64,000 bases of DNA. Origin: Ampullaceana balthica. Lineage: Eukaryota; Mollusca; Gastropoda; Lymnaeidae. A program made the position numbers and the translations under genes. The stretch spans positions 1,619,299-1,683,298 of the forward strand of contig CALYLW010000285.1 of assembly GCA_944989445.1 (NCBI GenBank). The letters run 5' to 3'. The stretch's first letter is position 1. Each line of letters begins with the position of its first letter. The notes beneath the pieces were generated by a model that saw only the letters and a list, made by a program, of their open reading frames with translations, was not told the DNA's origin and made no database searches. Positions 35,556 to 50,717 of the stretch are shown one piece after another.

Positions 35556-35800
35556 TCAGACAATTTTTTTCCTTCGATCTTTTATTTCAGAGAATTCCTT
35601 AATCAATTTAGAAACATCAAAGCTGCTGCTAAGTTCATACTCATTTGCTAATATAGCGGGGTCTGACAATCTTTTTTGGGATGTTGTTGTTCTCAATTAG
35701 TTCTTAATTAGTTTTTGTTTTGAAAAACTACGTTCCCGAATGCTACACTTATTAGAAGAGTTAGTACGATTCTTAAAGAAATTCTCAAGTTGGATCGTAA
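35556..35800 (-). pseudogene. C-terminal part of a hAT transposase
   Basis: The minus strand reads CSIRERSFSKQKLIKN, then an in-frame TAA, LRTTTSQKRLSDPAILANEY and KLIKEFSEIKDRRKKIV, stop at 35556. This is the conserved hAT C-terminal dimerisation region (ERSFSKLKLIKNYLR ... RL in relatives). It forms the left flank of the 32-bp satellite, so the APC-like exon truncated at 50718 does not simply resume here. Confidence 0.85.
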
Positions 35801-35919
35801 TTTATTTTTGTTATGAATTTCAAAACTTCCAAAGGCACTAAATCTTTTTTCCAATAGAGAACACACCACTAATATTTAATCACAAAGTTCCATACTATTT
35901 ATATCCGATGATTCTCCAA

Positions 35920-38900
35920 CAGAGGTGTTGCCTTACCTCATACGTGCAATACAGAGGTGTTGCCTTACCTCATACGTGCAATACAGAGGTGTTGCCTTAC
36001 CTCATACGTGCAATACAGAGGTGTTGCCTTACCTCATACGACAATACTGAGGTGTTGCCTTACCTCATACGTGCAATACAGAGGTGTTGCCTTACCTCAT
36101 ACGGACAATACAGAGGTGTTGCCTTACCTCATACGTGCAATACAGAGGTGTTGCCTTACCTCATACGTGCAATACAGAGGTGTTGCCTTACCTCATATGG
36201 ACAATACAGAGGTGTTGCCTTACCTCATACGTGCAATACAGAGGTGTTGCCTTACCTCATACGTGCAATACAGAGGTGTTGCCTTACCTCATACGTGACA
36301 ATACAGAGGTGTTGCCTTACCTCATACGTGCAATACAGAGGTGTTGCCTTACCTCATACGTGCAATACAGAGGTGTTGCCTTACCTCATACGGACAATAC
36401 TGAGTGTTGCCTTACCTCATACGTGCAATACAGAGGTGTTGCCTTACCTCATACGGACAATACAGAGGTGTTGCCTTACCTCATACGGACAATACTGAGG
36501 TGTTGCCTTACCTCATACGTGCAATACAGAGGTGTTGCCTTAACTCATACGTGCAATACAGAGGTGTTGCCTTACCTCATACGGGCAATACAGAGGTGTT
36601 GCCTTACCTCATACGGACAATACAGAGGTGTTGCCTTACCTCATATGTGCAATTCAGAGGTGTTGCCTTACCTCATACGTGCAATACAGAGGTGTTGCCT
36701 TACCTCATACGGACAATACAGAGGTGTTGCCTTACCTCATACGGACAATACTAGAGGTGTTGCCTTACCTCATACGTGCAATACAGAGGTGTTGCCTTAC
36801 CTCATACGGACAATACAGAGGTGTTGCCTTACCTCATACGTGCAATACAGAGGTGTTGCCTTACCTCATACGTGCAATACAGAGGTGTTGCCTTACCTCA
36901 TACGTGCAATACAGAGGTGTTGCCTTACCTCATACGTGCAATACAGAGGTGTTGCCTTACCTCATACGTACAATACAGAGGTGTTGCCTTACCTCATACG
37001 TGCAATACAGAGGTGTTGCCTTACCTCATACGTGCAATACAGAGGTGTTGCCTTACCTCATACGTGCAATACAGAGGTGTTGCCTTACCTCATACGTGCA
37101 ATACAGAGGTGTTGCCTTACCTCATACGTGCAATACAGAGGTGTTGCCTTACCTCATACGTGCAATACAGAGGTGTTGCCTTACCTCATACGTGACAATA
37201 CAGAGGTGTTGCCTTACCTCATACGTGCAATACAGAGGTGTTGCCTTACCTCATACGTGACAATACAGAGGTGTTGCCTTACCTCATACGTGCAATACAG
37301 AGGTGTTGCCTTACCTCATACGTGCAATACAGAGGTGTTGCCTTACCTCATACGTGCAATACAGAGGTGTTGCCTTACCTCATACGTGCAATACAGAGGT
37401 GTTGCCTTACCTCATACGGACAATACAGAGGTGTTGCCTTACCTCATACGTGCAATACAGAGGTGTTGCCTTACCTCATACGTGCAATACAGAGGTGTTG
37501 CCTTACCTCATACGTGACAATACAGAGGTGTTGCCTTACCTCATACGTGCAATACAGAGGTGTTGCCTTACCTCATACGTGCAATACAGAGGTGTTGCCT
37601 TACCTCATACGGACAATACAGAGGTGTTGCCTTACCTCATACGTGCAATACAGAGGTGTTGCCTTACCTCATACGTGCAATACAGAGGTGTTGCCTTACC
37701 TCATACGTGCAATACAGAGGTGTTGCCTTACCTCATACGTGCAATACAGAGGTGTTGCCTTACCTCATACGTGCAATACAGAGGTGTTGCCTTACCTCAT
37801 ACGTGACAATACAGAGGTGTTGCCTTACCTCATACGTGCAATACAGAGGTGTTGCCTTACCTCATACGTGCAATACAGAGGTGTTGCCTTACCTCATACG
37901 TGCAATACAGAGGTGTTGCCTTACCTCATACGGACAATACAGAGGTGTTGCCTTACCTCATACGTGCAATACAGAGGTGTTGCCTTACCTCATACGTGCA
38001 ATACAGAGGTGTTGCCTTACCTCATACGTGCAATACAGAGGTGTTGCCTTACCTCATACGGACAATACAGAGGTGTTGCCTTACCTCATACGTGCAATAC
38101 AGAGGTGTTGCCTTACCTCATACGTGCAATACAGAGGTGTTGCCTTACCTCATACGTGACAATACAGAGGTGTTGCCTTACCTCATACGGACAATACAGA
38201 GGTGTTGCCTTACCTCATACGTGCAATACAGAGGTGTTGCCTTACCTCATACGTGCAATACAGAGGTGTTGCCTTACCTCATACGTGCAATACAGAGGTG
38301 TTGCCTTACCTCATACGTGCAATACAGAGGTGTTGCCTTACCTCATACGTGCAATACAGAGGTGTTGCCTTACCTCATACGTGCAATACAGAGGTGTTGC
38401 CTTACCTCATACGTGCAATACAGAGGTGTTGCCTTACCTCATACGTGCAATACAGAGGTGTTGCCTTACCTCATACGTGCAATACAGAGGTGTTGCCTTA
38501 CCTCATACGTGCAATACAGAGGTGTTGCCTTACCTCATACGTGACAATACAGAGGTGTTGCCTTACCTCATACGTGCAATACAGAGGTGTTGCCTTACCT
38601 CATACGTGCAATACAGAGGTGTTGCCTTACCTCATACGTGCAATACAGAGGTGTTGCCTTACCTCATACGGACAATACAGAGGTGTTGCCTTACCTCATA
38701 CGTGCAATACAGAGGTGTTGCCTTACCTCATACGTGCAATACAGAGGTGTTGCCTTACCTCATACGTGCAATACAGAGGTGTTGCCTTACCTCATACGGA
38801 CAATACAGAGGTGTTGCCTTACCTCATACGTGCAATACAGAGGTGTTGCCTTACCTCATACGTGCAATACAGAGGTGTTGCCTTACCTCATACGTGCAAT

Positions 38901-41900
38901 ACAGAGGTGTTGCCTTACCTCATACGTGCAATACAGAGGTGTTGCCTTACCTCATACGTGCAATACAGAGGTGTTGCCTTACCTCATACGTGCAATACAG
39001 AGGTGTTGCCTTACCTCATACGTGACAATACAGAGGTGTTGCCTTACCTCATACGTGCAATACAGAGGTGTTGCCTTACCTCATACGTGCAATACAGAGG
39101 TGTTGCCTTACCTCATACGTGCAATACAGAGGTGTTGCCTTACCTCATACGTGCAATACAGAGGTGTTGCCTTACCTCATACGTGCAATACAGAGGTGTT
39201 GCCTTACCTCATACGTGCAATACAGAGGTGTTGCCTTACCTCATACGGACAATACAGAGGTGTTGCCTTACCTCATACGTGCAATACAGAGGTGTTGCCT
39301 TACCTCATACGTGCAATACAGAGGTGTTGCCTTACCTCATACGTGCAATACAGAGGTGTTGCCTTACCTCATACGTGCAATACAGAGGTGTTGCCTTACC
39401 TCATACGTGCAATACAGAGGTGTTGCCTTACCTCATACGTGCAATACAGAGGTGTTGCCTTACCTCATACGTGCAATACAGAGGTGTTGCCTTACCTCAT
39501 ACGGACAATACAGAGGTGTTGCCTTACCTCATACGTGCAATACAGAGGTGTTGCCTTACCTCATACGTGCAATACAGAGGTGTTGCCTTACCTCATACGT
39601 GACAATACAGAGGTGTTGCCTTACCTCATACGTGCAATACAGAGGTGTTGCCTTACCTCATACGTGCAATACAGAGGTGTTGCCTTACCTCATACGTGAC
39701 AATACAGAGGTGTTGCCTTACCTCATACGTGACAATACAGAGGTGTTGCCTTACCTCATACGTGCAATACAGAGGTGTTGCCTTACCTCATACGTGCAAT
39801 ACAGAGGTGTTGCCTTACCTCATACGTGCAATACAGAGGTGTTGCCTTACCTCATACGTGCAATACAGAGGTGTTGCCTTACCTCATACGTGCAATACAG
39901 AGGTGTTGCCTTACCTCATACGTGCAATACAGAGGTGTTGCCTTACCTCATACGTGACAATACAGAGGTGTTGCCTTACCTCATACGTGCAATACAGAGG
40001 TGTTGCCTTACCTCATACGTGCAATACAGAGGTGTTGCCTTACCTCATACGTGCAATACAGAGGTGTTGCCTTACCTCATACGGACAATACAGAGGTGTT
40101 GCCTTACCTCATACGTGCAATACAGAGGTGTTGCCTTACCTCATACGTGCAATACAGAGGTGTTGCCTTACCTCATACGTGCAATACAGAGGTGTTGCCT
40201 TACCTCATACGTGCAATACAGAGGTGTTGCCTTACCTCATACGTGCAATACAGAGGTGTTGCCTTACCTCATACGTGCAATACAGAGGTGTTGCCTTACC
40301 TCATACGTGACAATACAGAGGTGTTGCCTTACCTCATACGGACAATACAGAGGTGTTGCCTTACCTCATACGTGCAATACAGAGGTGTTGCCTTACCTCA
40401 TACGTGCAATACAGAGGTGTTGCCTTACCTCATACGTGCAATACAGAGGTGTTGCCTTACCTCATACGTGCAATACAGAGGTGTTGCCTTACCTCATACG
40501 TGCAATACAGAGGTGTTGCCTTACCTCATACGTGCAATACAGAGGTGTTGCCTTACCTCATACGTGCAATACAGAGGTGTTGCCTTACCTCATACGTGCA
40601 ATACAGAGGTGTTGCCTTACCTCATACGTGCAATACAGAGGTGTTGCCTTACCTCATACGTGCAATACAGAGGTGTTGCCTTACCTCATACGTGCAATAC
40701 AGAGGTGTTGCCTTACCTCATACGTGCAATACAGAGGTGTTGCCTTACCTCATACGTGCAATACAGAGGTGTTGCCTTACCTCATACGTGCAATACAGAG
40801 GTGTTGCCTTACCTCATACGTGACAATACAGAGGTGTTGCCTTACCTCATACGTGCAATACAGAGGTGTTGCCTTACCTCATACGTGCAATACAGAGGTG
40901 TTGCCTTACCTCATACGTGCAATACAGAGGTGTTGCCTTACCTCATACGTGCAATACAGAGGTGTTGCCTTACCTCATACGTGCAATACAGAGGTGTTGC
41001 CTTACCTCATACGTGCAATACAGAGGTGTTGCCTTACCTCATACGTGCAATACAGAGGTGTTGCCTTACCTCATACGTGCAATACAGAGGTGTTGCCTTA
41101 CCTCATACGTGCAATACAGAGGTGTTGCCTTACCTCATACGTGCAATACAGAGGTGTTGCCTTACCTCATACGTGACAATACAGAGGTGTTGCCTTACCT
41201 CATACGTGACAATACAGAGGTGTTGCCTTACCTCATACGTGCAATACAGAGGTGTTGCCTTACCTCATACGTGCAATACAGAGGTGTTGCCTTACCTCAT
41301 ACGTGACAATACAGAGGTGTTGCCTTACCTCATACGTGCAATACAGAGGTGTTGCCTTACCTCATACGTGCAATACAGAGGTGTTGCCTTACCTCATACG
41401 TGCAATACAGAGGTGTTGCCTTACCTCATACGTGCAATACAGAGGTGTTGCCTTACCTCATACGTGCAATACAGAGGTGTTGCCTTACCTCATACGTGCA
41501 ATACAGAGGTGTTGCCTTACCTCATACGTGCAATACAGAGGTGTTGCCTTACCTCATACGTGCAATACAGAGGTGTTGCCTTACCTCATACGTGCAATAC
41601 AGAGGTGTTGCCTTACCTCATACGTGCAATACAGAGGTGTTGCCTTACCTCATACGTGCAATACAGAGGTGTTGCCTTACCTCATACGTGCAATACAGAG
41701 GTGTTGCCTTACCTCATACGTGCAATACAGAGGTGTTGCCTTACCTCATACGGACAATACAGAGGTGTTGCCTTACCTCATACGTGCAATACAGAGGTGT
41801 TGCCTTACCTCATACGTGCAATACAGAGGTGTTGCCTTACCTCATACGGACAATACAGAGGTGTTGCCTTACCTCATACGTGCAATACAGAGGTGTTGCC

Positions 41901-44900
41901 TTACCTCATACGTGCAATACAGAGGTGTTGCCTTACCTCATACGTGCAATACAGAGGTGTTGCCTTACCTCATACGGACAATACAGAGGTGTTGCCTTAC
42001 CTCATACGGACAATACTGAGGTGTTGCCTTACCTCATACGTGCAATACAGAGGTGTTGCCTTACCTCATACGGACAATACAGAGGTGTTGCCTTACCTCA
42101 TACGTGCAATACAGAGGTGTTGCCTTACCTCATACGTGCAATACAGAGGTGTTGCCTTACCTCATACGTGCAATACAGAGGTGTTGCCTTACCTCATACG
42201 TGACAATACAGAGGTGTTGCCTTACCTCATACGTGACAATACAGAGGTGTTGCCTTACCTCATACGTGCAATACAGAGGTGTTGCCTTACCTCATACGTG
42301 CAATACAGAGGTGTTGCCTTACCTCATACGTGCAATACAGAGGTGTTGCCTTACCTCATACGTGCAATACAGAGGTGTTGCCTTACCTCATACGTGCAAT
42401 ACAGAGGTGTTGCCTTACCTCATACGTGCAATACAGAGGTGTTGCCTTACCTCATACGGACAATACAGAGGTGTTGCCTTACCTCATACGGACAATACAG
42501 AGGTGTTGCCTTACCTCATACGTGCAATACAGAGGTGTTGCCTTACCTCATACGGACAATAGAGGTGTTGCCTTACCTCATACGGACAATACTGAGGTGT
42601 TGCCTTACCTCATACGTGCAATACAGAGGTGTTGCCTTACCTCATACGTGCAATACAGAGGTGTTGCCTTACCTCATACGTGCAATACAGAGGTGTTGCC
42701 TTACCTCATACGGACAATACAGAGGTGTTGCCTTACCTCATACGTGCAATACAGAGGTGTTGCCTTACCTCATACGTGCAATACAGAGGTGTTGCCTTAC
42801 CTCATACGTGCAATACAGAGGTGTTGCCTTACCTCATACGGACAATACAGAGGTGTTGCCTTACCTCATACGTGCAATACAGAGGTGTTGCCTTACCTCA
42901 TACGTGCAATACAGAGGTGTTGCCTTACCTCATACGGACAATACGAGGTGTTGCCTTACCTCATACGTGCAATACAGAGGTGTTGCCTTACCTCATACGT
43001 GCAATACAGAGGTGTTGCCTTACCTCATACGTGCAATACAGAGGTGTTGCCTTACCTCATACGTGCAATACAGAGGTGTTGCCTTACCTCATACGGACAA
43101 TACAGAGGTGTTGCCTTACCTCATACGGACAATACTGAGGTGTTGCCTTACCTCATACGTGCAATACAGAGGTGTTGCCTTACCTCATACGTGCAATACA
43201 GAGGTGTTGCCTTACCTCATACGTGCAATACAGAGGTGTTGCCTTACCTCATACGGACAATACAGAGGTGTTGCCTTACCTCATACGTGCAATACAGAGG
43301 TGTTGCCTTACCTCATACGTGCAATACAGAGGTGTTGCCTTACCTCATACGTGCAATACAGAGGTGTTGCCTTACCTCATACGGACAATACAGAGGTGTT
43401 GCCTTACCTCATACGGACAATACTGAGGTGTTGCCTTACCTCATACGTGCAATACAGAGGTGTTGCCTTACCTCATACGGACAATACAGAGGTGTTGCCT
43501 TACCTCATACGTGACAATACAGAGGTGTTGCCTTACCTCATACGTGCAATACAGAGGTGTTGCCTTACCTCATACGGACAATAGAGGTGTTGCCTTACCT
43601 CATACGGCAATACTGAGGTGTTGCCTTACCTCATACGTGCAATACAGAGGTGTTGCCTTACCTCATACGGACAATAGAGGTGTTGCCTTACCTCATACGG
43701 ACAATACAGAGGTGTTGCCTTACCTCATACGTGCAATACAGAGGTGTTGCCTTACCTCATACGTGCAATACAGAGGTGTTGCCTTACCTCATACGTGACA
43801 ATACAGAGGTGTTGCCTTACCTCATACGTGACAATACAGAGGTGTTGCCTTACCTCATACGTGCAATACAGAGGTGTTGCCTTACCTCATACGTGCAATA
43901 CAGAGGTGTTGCCTTACCTCATACGGACAATACAGAGGTGTTGCCTTACCTCATACGTGCAATACAGAGGTGTTGCCTTACCTCATACGTGCAATACAGA
44001 GGTGTTGCCTTACCTCATACGTGCAATACAGAGGTGTTGCCTTACCTCATACGTGCAATACAGAGGTGTTGCCTTACCTCATACGGACAATACGAGGTGT
44101 TGCCTTACCTCATACGGACAATACAGAGGTGTTGCCTTACCTCATACGTGCAATACAGAGGTGTTGCCTTACCTCATACGTGCAATACAGAGGTGTTGCC
44201 TTACCTCATACGTGCAATACAGAGGTGTTGCCTTACCTCATACGTGCAATACAGAGGTGTTGCCTTACCTCATACGTGACAATACAGAGGTGTTGCCTTA
44301 CCTCATACGTGCAATACAGAGGTGTTGCCTTACCTCATACGTGCAATACAGAGGTGTTGCCTTACCTCATACGGACAATACAGAGGTGTTGCCTTACCTC
44401 ATACGTGACAATACAGAGGTGTTGCCTTACCTCATACGTGACAATACAGAGGTGTTGCCTTACCTCATACGGACAATACGAGGTGTTGCCTTACCTCATA
44501 CGTGCAATACAGAGGTGTTGCCTTACCTCATACGTGCAATACAGAGGTGTTGCCTTACCTCATACGTGCAATACAGAGGTGTTGCCTTACCTCATACGGA
44601 CAATACAGAGGTGTTGCCTTACCTCATACGTGCAATACAGAGGTGTTGCCTTACCTCATACGTGCAATACAGAGGTGTTGCCTTACCTCATACGTGCAAT
44701 ACAGAGGTGTTGCCTTACCTCATACGTGCAATACAGAGGTGTTGCCTTACCTCATATGTGCAATACAGAGGTGTTGCCTTACCTCATACGTGCAATACAG
44801 AGGTGTTGCCTTACCTCATACGGACAATACAGAGGTGTTGCCTTACCTCATACGTGCAATACAGAGGTGTTGCCTTACCTCATACGTGCAATACAGAGGT

Positions 44901-47900
44901 GTTGCCTTACCTCATACGTGCAATACAGAGGTGTTGCCTTACCTCATACGGACAATACAGAGGTGTTGCCTTACCTCATACGTGACAATACAGAGGTGTT
45001 GCCTTACCTCATACGTGCAATACAGAGGTGTTGCCTTACCTCATACGTGCAATACAGAGGTGTTGCCTTACCTCATACGTGCAATACAGAGGTGTTGCCT
45101 TACCTCATACGGACAATACAGAGGTGTTGCCTTACCTCATACGTGCAATACAGAGGTGTTGCCTTACCTCATACGTGCAATACAGAGGTGTTGCCTTACC
45201 TCATACGTGCAATACAGAGGTGTTGCCTTACCTCATACGGACAATACAGAGGTGTTGCCTTACCTCATACGGACAATACTGAGGTGTTGCCTTACCTCAT
45301 ACGTGCAATACAGAGGTGTTGCCTTACCTCATACGTGACAATACAGAGGTGTTGCCTTACCTCATACGGACAATACTGAGGTGTTGCCTTACCTCATACG
45401 TGCAATACAGAGGTGTTGCCTTACCTCATACGTGCAATACAGAGGTGTTGCCTTACCTCATACGTACAATACAGAGGTGTTGCCTTACCTCATACGTGAC
45501 AATACAGAGGTGTTGCCTTACCTCATACGTGCAATACAGAGGTGTTGCCTTACCTCATATGTGCAATACAGAGGTGTTGCCTTACCTCATATGTGCAATA
45601 CAGAGGTGTTGCCTTACCTCATACGTGCAATACAGAGGTGTTGCCTTACCTCATATGTGCAATACAGAGGTGTTGCCTTACCTCATACGGACAATAGACG
45701 TGTTGCCTTACCTCATACGGACAATACTGAGGTGTTGCCTTACCTCATACATGCAACAAAGAGGTGTTGCCTTACCTCATACGTGCAATACAGAGGTGTT
45801 GCCTTACCTCATACGTGCAATACAGAGGTGTTGCCTTACCTCATACGGACAATACAGAGGTGTTGCCTTACCTCATACGTGAAATACAGAGGTGTTGCCT
45901 TACCTCATACGTGCAATACAGAGGTGTTGCCTTACCTCATACGTGCAATACAGAGGTGTTGCCTTACCTCATACGGACAATACAGAGGTGTTGCCTTACC
46001 TCATATGGACAATACTGAGGTGTTGCCTTACCTCATACGTGCAATACAGAGGTGTTGCCTTACCTCATACGGACAATAGAGGTGTTGCCTTACCTCATAC
46101 GGACAATACTGAGGTGTTGCCTTACCTCATACGTGCAATACAGAGGTGTTGCCTTACCTCATACGGACAATAGAGGTGTTGCCTTACCTCATACAGACAA
46201 TACTGAGGTGTTGCCTTACCTCATACGTGCAATACAGAGGTGTTGCCTTACGTCATACGGACAATAGAGGTGTTGCCTTACATCATACGGACAATACTGG
46301 GGTGTTGTCTTACCTCATATGTGCAATACAGAGGTGTTGCCTTACCTCATATGTGCAATACAGAGGTGTTGCCTTACCTCATACGTACAATACAGAGGTG
46401 TTGCCTTACCTCATACGGACAATACAGAGGTGTTGCCTTACCTCATACGTGCAATACAGAGGTGTTGCCTTACCTCATACGTGCAATACAGAGGTGTTGC
46501 CTTACCTCATACGGACAATACAGAGGTGTTGCCTTACCTCATACGTGCAATACAGAGGTGTTGCCTTACCTCATACGTGCAATACAGAGGTGTTGCCTTA
46601 CCTCATACGTGCAATACAGAGGTGTTGCCTTACCTCATACGGACAATACAGAGGTGTTGCCTTACCTCATACGGACAATACTGAGGTGTTGCCTTACCTC
46701 ATACGTGCAATACAGAGGTGTTGCCTTATCTCAAACGGACAATAGAAGTGTTGCCTTACCTCATACGGACAATACTGAGGTGTTGCCTTACCTCATACGT
46801 GCAATACAGAGGTGTTGCATTAACTCATACGTGCAATACAAGGTGTTGCCTTACCTCATACGGGCAATACAGAGGTGTTGCCTTACCTCATACGGACAAT
46901 ACATAGGTTTGCCTTACCTCATACGGCAATACGAGGTGTTGCCTTACCTCATACGTGCAATACAGAGGTGTTGCCTTACCTCATACGGCAATACGAGGTG
47001 TTGCCTTACCTCATACGTGCAATACAGAGGTGTTGCCTTACCTCATACGTACAATACAGAGGTGTTGCCTTACCTCATACGGACAATACGAGGTGTTGCC
47101 TTACCTCATACGTACAATACAGAGGTGTTGCCTTACCGCATACGTACAATACAGAGGTGTTGCCTACCTCATACGTCAATACAGAGGTGTTGCCTTACCT
47201 CATATGTGCAATACAGAGGTGTTGCCTTACCTCATATGTGCAATACAGAGGTGTTGCCTTACCTCATACGTGCAATACAGAGGTGTTGCCTTACCTCATA
47301 CGTGCAATACAGAGGTGTTGCCTTACCTCATATGTGCAATACAGAGGTGTTGCCTTACCTCATATGTGCAATACAGAGGTGTTGCCTTACCTCATATGTG
47401 CAATACAGAGGTGTTGCCTTACCTCTTACGGACAATAGACGTGTTGCCTTACCTCATACGGACAATACTGAGGTGTTGCCTTACCTCATACATGCAACAA
47501 AGAGGTGTTGCCTTACCTCATACATGCAATACAGAGGTGTTGCCTTACCTCATACGTGCAATACAGAGGTGTTGCCTTACCTCATACGGACACTACAGTG
47601 GTGTTGCCTTACCTCATACGTGAAATATGGAGGTGTTGTCTTACCTCATACGTGCAATACAGAGGTGTTCCCTTACCTCATACGTGCAATAAAGAGGTGT
47701 TGCCTTACCTCATACGGACAATACAGAGGTGTTGCCTTACCTCATATGGACAATACTGAGGTGTTGCCTTACCTCAAACGTGCAATACAGAGGTGTTGCC
47801 TTACCTCATACGGACAATAGAGGTGTTGCCTTACCTCATACGGACAATACTGAGGTGTTGCCTTACCTCATACGTGCAATATAGAAGTGTTGCCTTACCT

Positions 47901-50717
47901 CATACGGACAATAGAGGTGTTGCCTTACCTCATACAGACAATACTGAGGTGTTGCCTTACCTCATACGTGCAATACAGAGGTGTTGCCTTACGTCATACG
48001 GACAATAGAGGTGTTGCCTTACATCATACGGACAATACTGGGGTGTTGTCTTACCTCATATGTGCAATACAGAGGTGTTGCCTTACCTCATACGTGCAAT
48101 ACAGAGGTCTTGCCTTACCTCATACGGACAATACTGAGGTGTTGCCTTACCTCATACGTGCAATATAGAAGTGTTGCCTTACCTCATACGGACAATAGAG
48201 GTGTTGCCTTACCTCATACAGACAATACTGAGGTGTAGCCTTACCTCATACGTGCAATACAGAGGTGTTGCCTTACGTCATACGGACAATAGAGGTGTTG
48301 CCTTACATCATACGGACAATACTGGGGTGTTGTCTTACCTCATATGTGCAATACAGAGGTGTTGCCTTACCTCATACGTGCAATACAGAGGTGTTGCCTT
48401 ACCTCATACGTACAATACAGAGGTGTTGCCTTACCTAACACGGACAATACAGAGGTGTTGCCTTACCTCATACGTGCAATACAGAGGTGTTGTCTTACCT
48501 CATAAGTGCAATACAAAGGTGTTGCCTTACCTCATAGGTGCAATACAGAGGTGTTGCCTTACCTCATACGTGCAAAACAGAGGTGTTGCCTTACCTCATA
48601 CGTGCAATACAGAGGTGTTGCCTTACCTCATATGTGCAATACAGAGGTGTTGCCTTACCTCATACGGACAATACAGAGGTGTTGCCTTACCTCATACAAA
48701 CAATACAGAGGTGTTGCCTTACCTCATACGTGCAATACAGAGTAGTTGCCTTACCTCATATGGACAATACTGAGGTGTTGCCTTACCTCATACGTGCAAT
48801 ACAGAGGTGTTGCATTAACTCATACGTGCAATACAAGGTGTTGCCTTACCTCATACGGGTAATACAGAGGTGTTGCCTTACCTCATACGGACAATACATA
48901 GGTGTTGCCTTACCTTATATGTGCAATTCAGAGGTGTTGCCTTACCTTATACGTGCAATACAGAGGTGTTGCCTTACCTCATACGTGCAATACAGAGGTG
49001 TTGCCTTACCTCATACGTGCAATACAGAGGTGTTGCCTTACCTCATATGTGCAATACAGAGGTGTTGCCTTACCTCTTACGGACAATAGACGTGTTACCT
49101 TACCTCATACGGACAATACTGAGGTGTTGCCTTACCTCATACATGCAATACAGAGGTGTTGCCTTACCTCACACATGCAATACAGAGGTGTTGCCTTACC
49201 TCATACGTGCAATAAAGAGGTGTTGCCTTACCTCATACGGACAATACAGAGGTGTTGCCTTACCTCATACGGACAATAGACGTGTTGCCTTACCTCATAC
49301 GGACAATACTGAGGTGTTGCCTTACCTCATACGTGCAATACAGAGGTGTTGCCTTACCTCATACATGCAATACAGAGGTGTTGCCTTACCTCATACGTGC
49401 AATACAGAGGTGTTGCCTTACCTCATACGGACAATACAGAGGTGTTGCCTTACCTCATATGGACAATACTGAGGTGTTGCCTTACCTCATACGTGCAATA
49501 CAGAGGTGTTGCCTTACCTCATACGGACAATACAGAGGTGTTGCCTTACCTCATACGGACAATACTGAGGTGTTGCCTTACCTCATACGTGCAATACAGA
49601 GGTGTTGCCTTACCTCATACGGACAATAGAGGTGTTGCCTTACCTCATACGGACAATACTGAGGTGTTGCCTTACCTCATATGTGCAATACAGAGGTGTT
49701 GCCTTACCTCATACGTGCAATACAGAGGTGTTGCCTTACCTCATACGTACAATACAGAGGTGTTGCCTTACCTCATACGGACAATACAGAGGTGTTGCCT
49801 TACCTCATACGGACAATACAGAGGTGTTGCCTTACCTCATACGTGCAATACAGAGGTGTTGCCTTACCTCATACGTGCAATACAGAGGTGTTGCCTTACC
49901 TCATACGTGCAATACAGAGGTGTTGCCTTACCTCATACGTGCAATACAGAGGTGTTGCCTTACCTCATACGTACAATACAGAGGTGTTGCCTTACCTAAC
50001 ACGGACAATACAGAGGTGTTGCCTTACCTCATACGTGCAATACAGAGGTGTTGTCTTACCTCATAAGTGCAATACAGAGGTGTTGCCTTACCTCATAGGT
50101 GCAATACAGAGGTGTTGCCTTACCTCATACGTGCAAAACAGAGGTGTTGCCTTACCTCATACGTGCAATACAGAGGTGTTGCCTTACCTCATATGTGCAA
50201 TACAGAGGTGTTGCCTTACCTCATACGGACAATACAGAGGTGTTGCCTTACCTCATACGTGCAATACAGAGGTGTTGCCTTACCTCATACGTGCAATACA
50301 GAGGTGTTGCCTTACCTCATACGGACAATACAGAGGTGTTGCCTTACCTCATACGGACAATACTGAGGTGTTGCCTTACCTCATACGTACAATACAGAGG
50401 TGTTGCCTTACCTCATACGGACAATAGATGTGTTGCCTTACCTCATACGGACAATACTGAGGTGTTGCCTTACCTCATACGTGCTATACAGAGGTGTTGC
50501 CTTACCTCATACGTGCAATAAAGAGGTGTTGCCTTACCTCATACGTACAATAGAGGGGCTGCCTTACCGCATACGTACAATACAGAGGTGTTGCCTACCT
50601 CATACGTCCAATACAGAGGTGTTACCGTACCTCATATGTGCAATACAGAGGTGTTGCCTTACCTCATATGTGTAATACAGAGTGGTTGCCTTACCTCATA
50701 TGTGCAATACAGAGGTN
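35920..50717. repeat. 14.8-kb satellite of a 32-bp unit, about 460 copies
   Basis: The unit contains gaggtgttgccttacctc followed by atacgtgcaataca. Common variants replace cgtgcaat by cggacaat (32 bp) or cgtgacaat (33 bp), or cagag by ctgag. The left edge is sharp and homogeneous; from about 45.5 kb rightward, substitutions and small deletions increase and multi-unit blocks are duplicated. No + frame contains a stop in the consensus, so three units (96 bp) give an endlessly open 32-residue repeat; cgtgacaat units introduce TGA. The minus strand carries GAG|GTAAGG in nearly every unit. The only N in the window is at 50717. Confidence 0.98.

Noticed and set aside
35556..35900. Continuation of the APC-like exon on the left side of the satellite
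   Set aside because: The minus strand there encodes a hAT transposase C-terminus (RERSFSKQKLIKN), not APC sequence.
35920..50717. CRISPR-like direct repeats of 32 bp
   Set aside because: Units are contiguous with no unique spacers, and the DNA is from an animal genome with introns.
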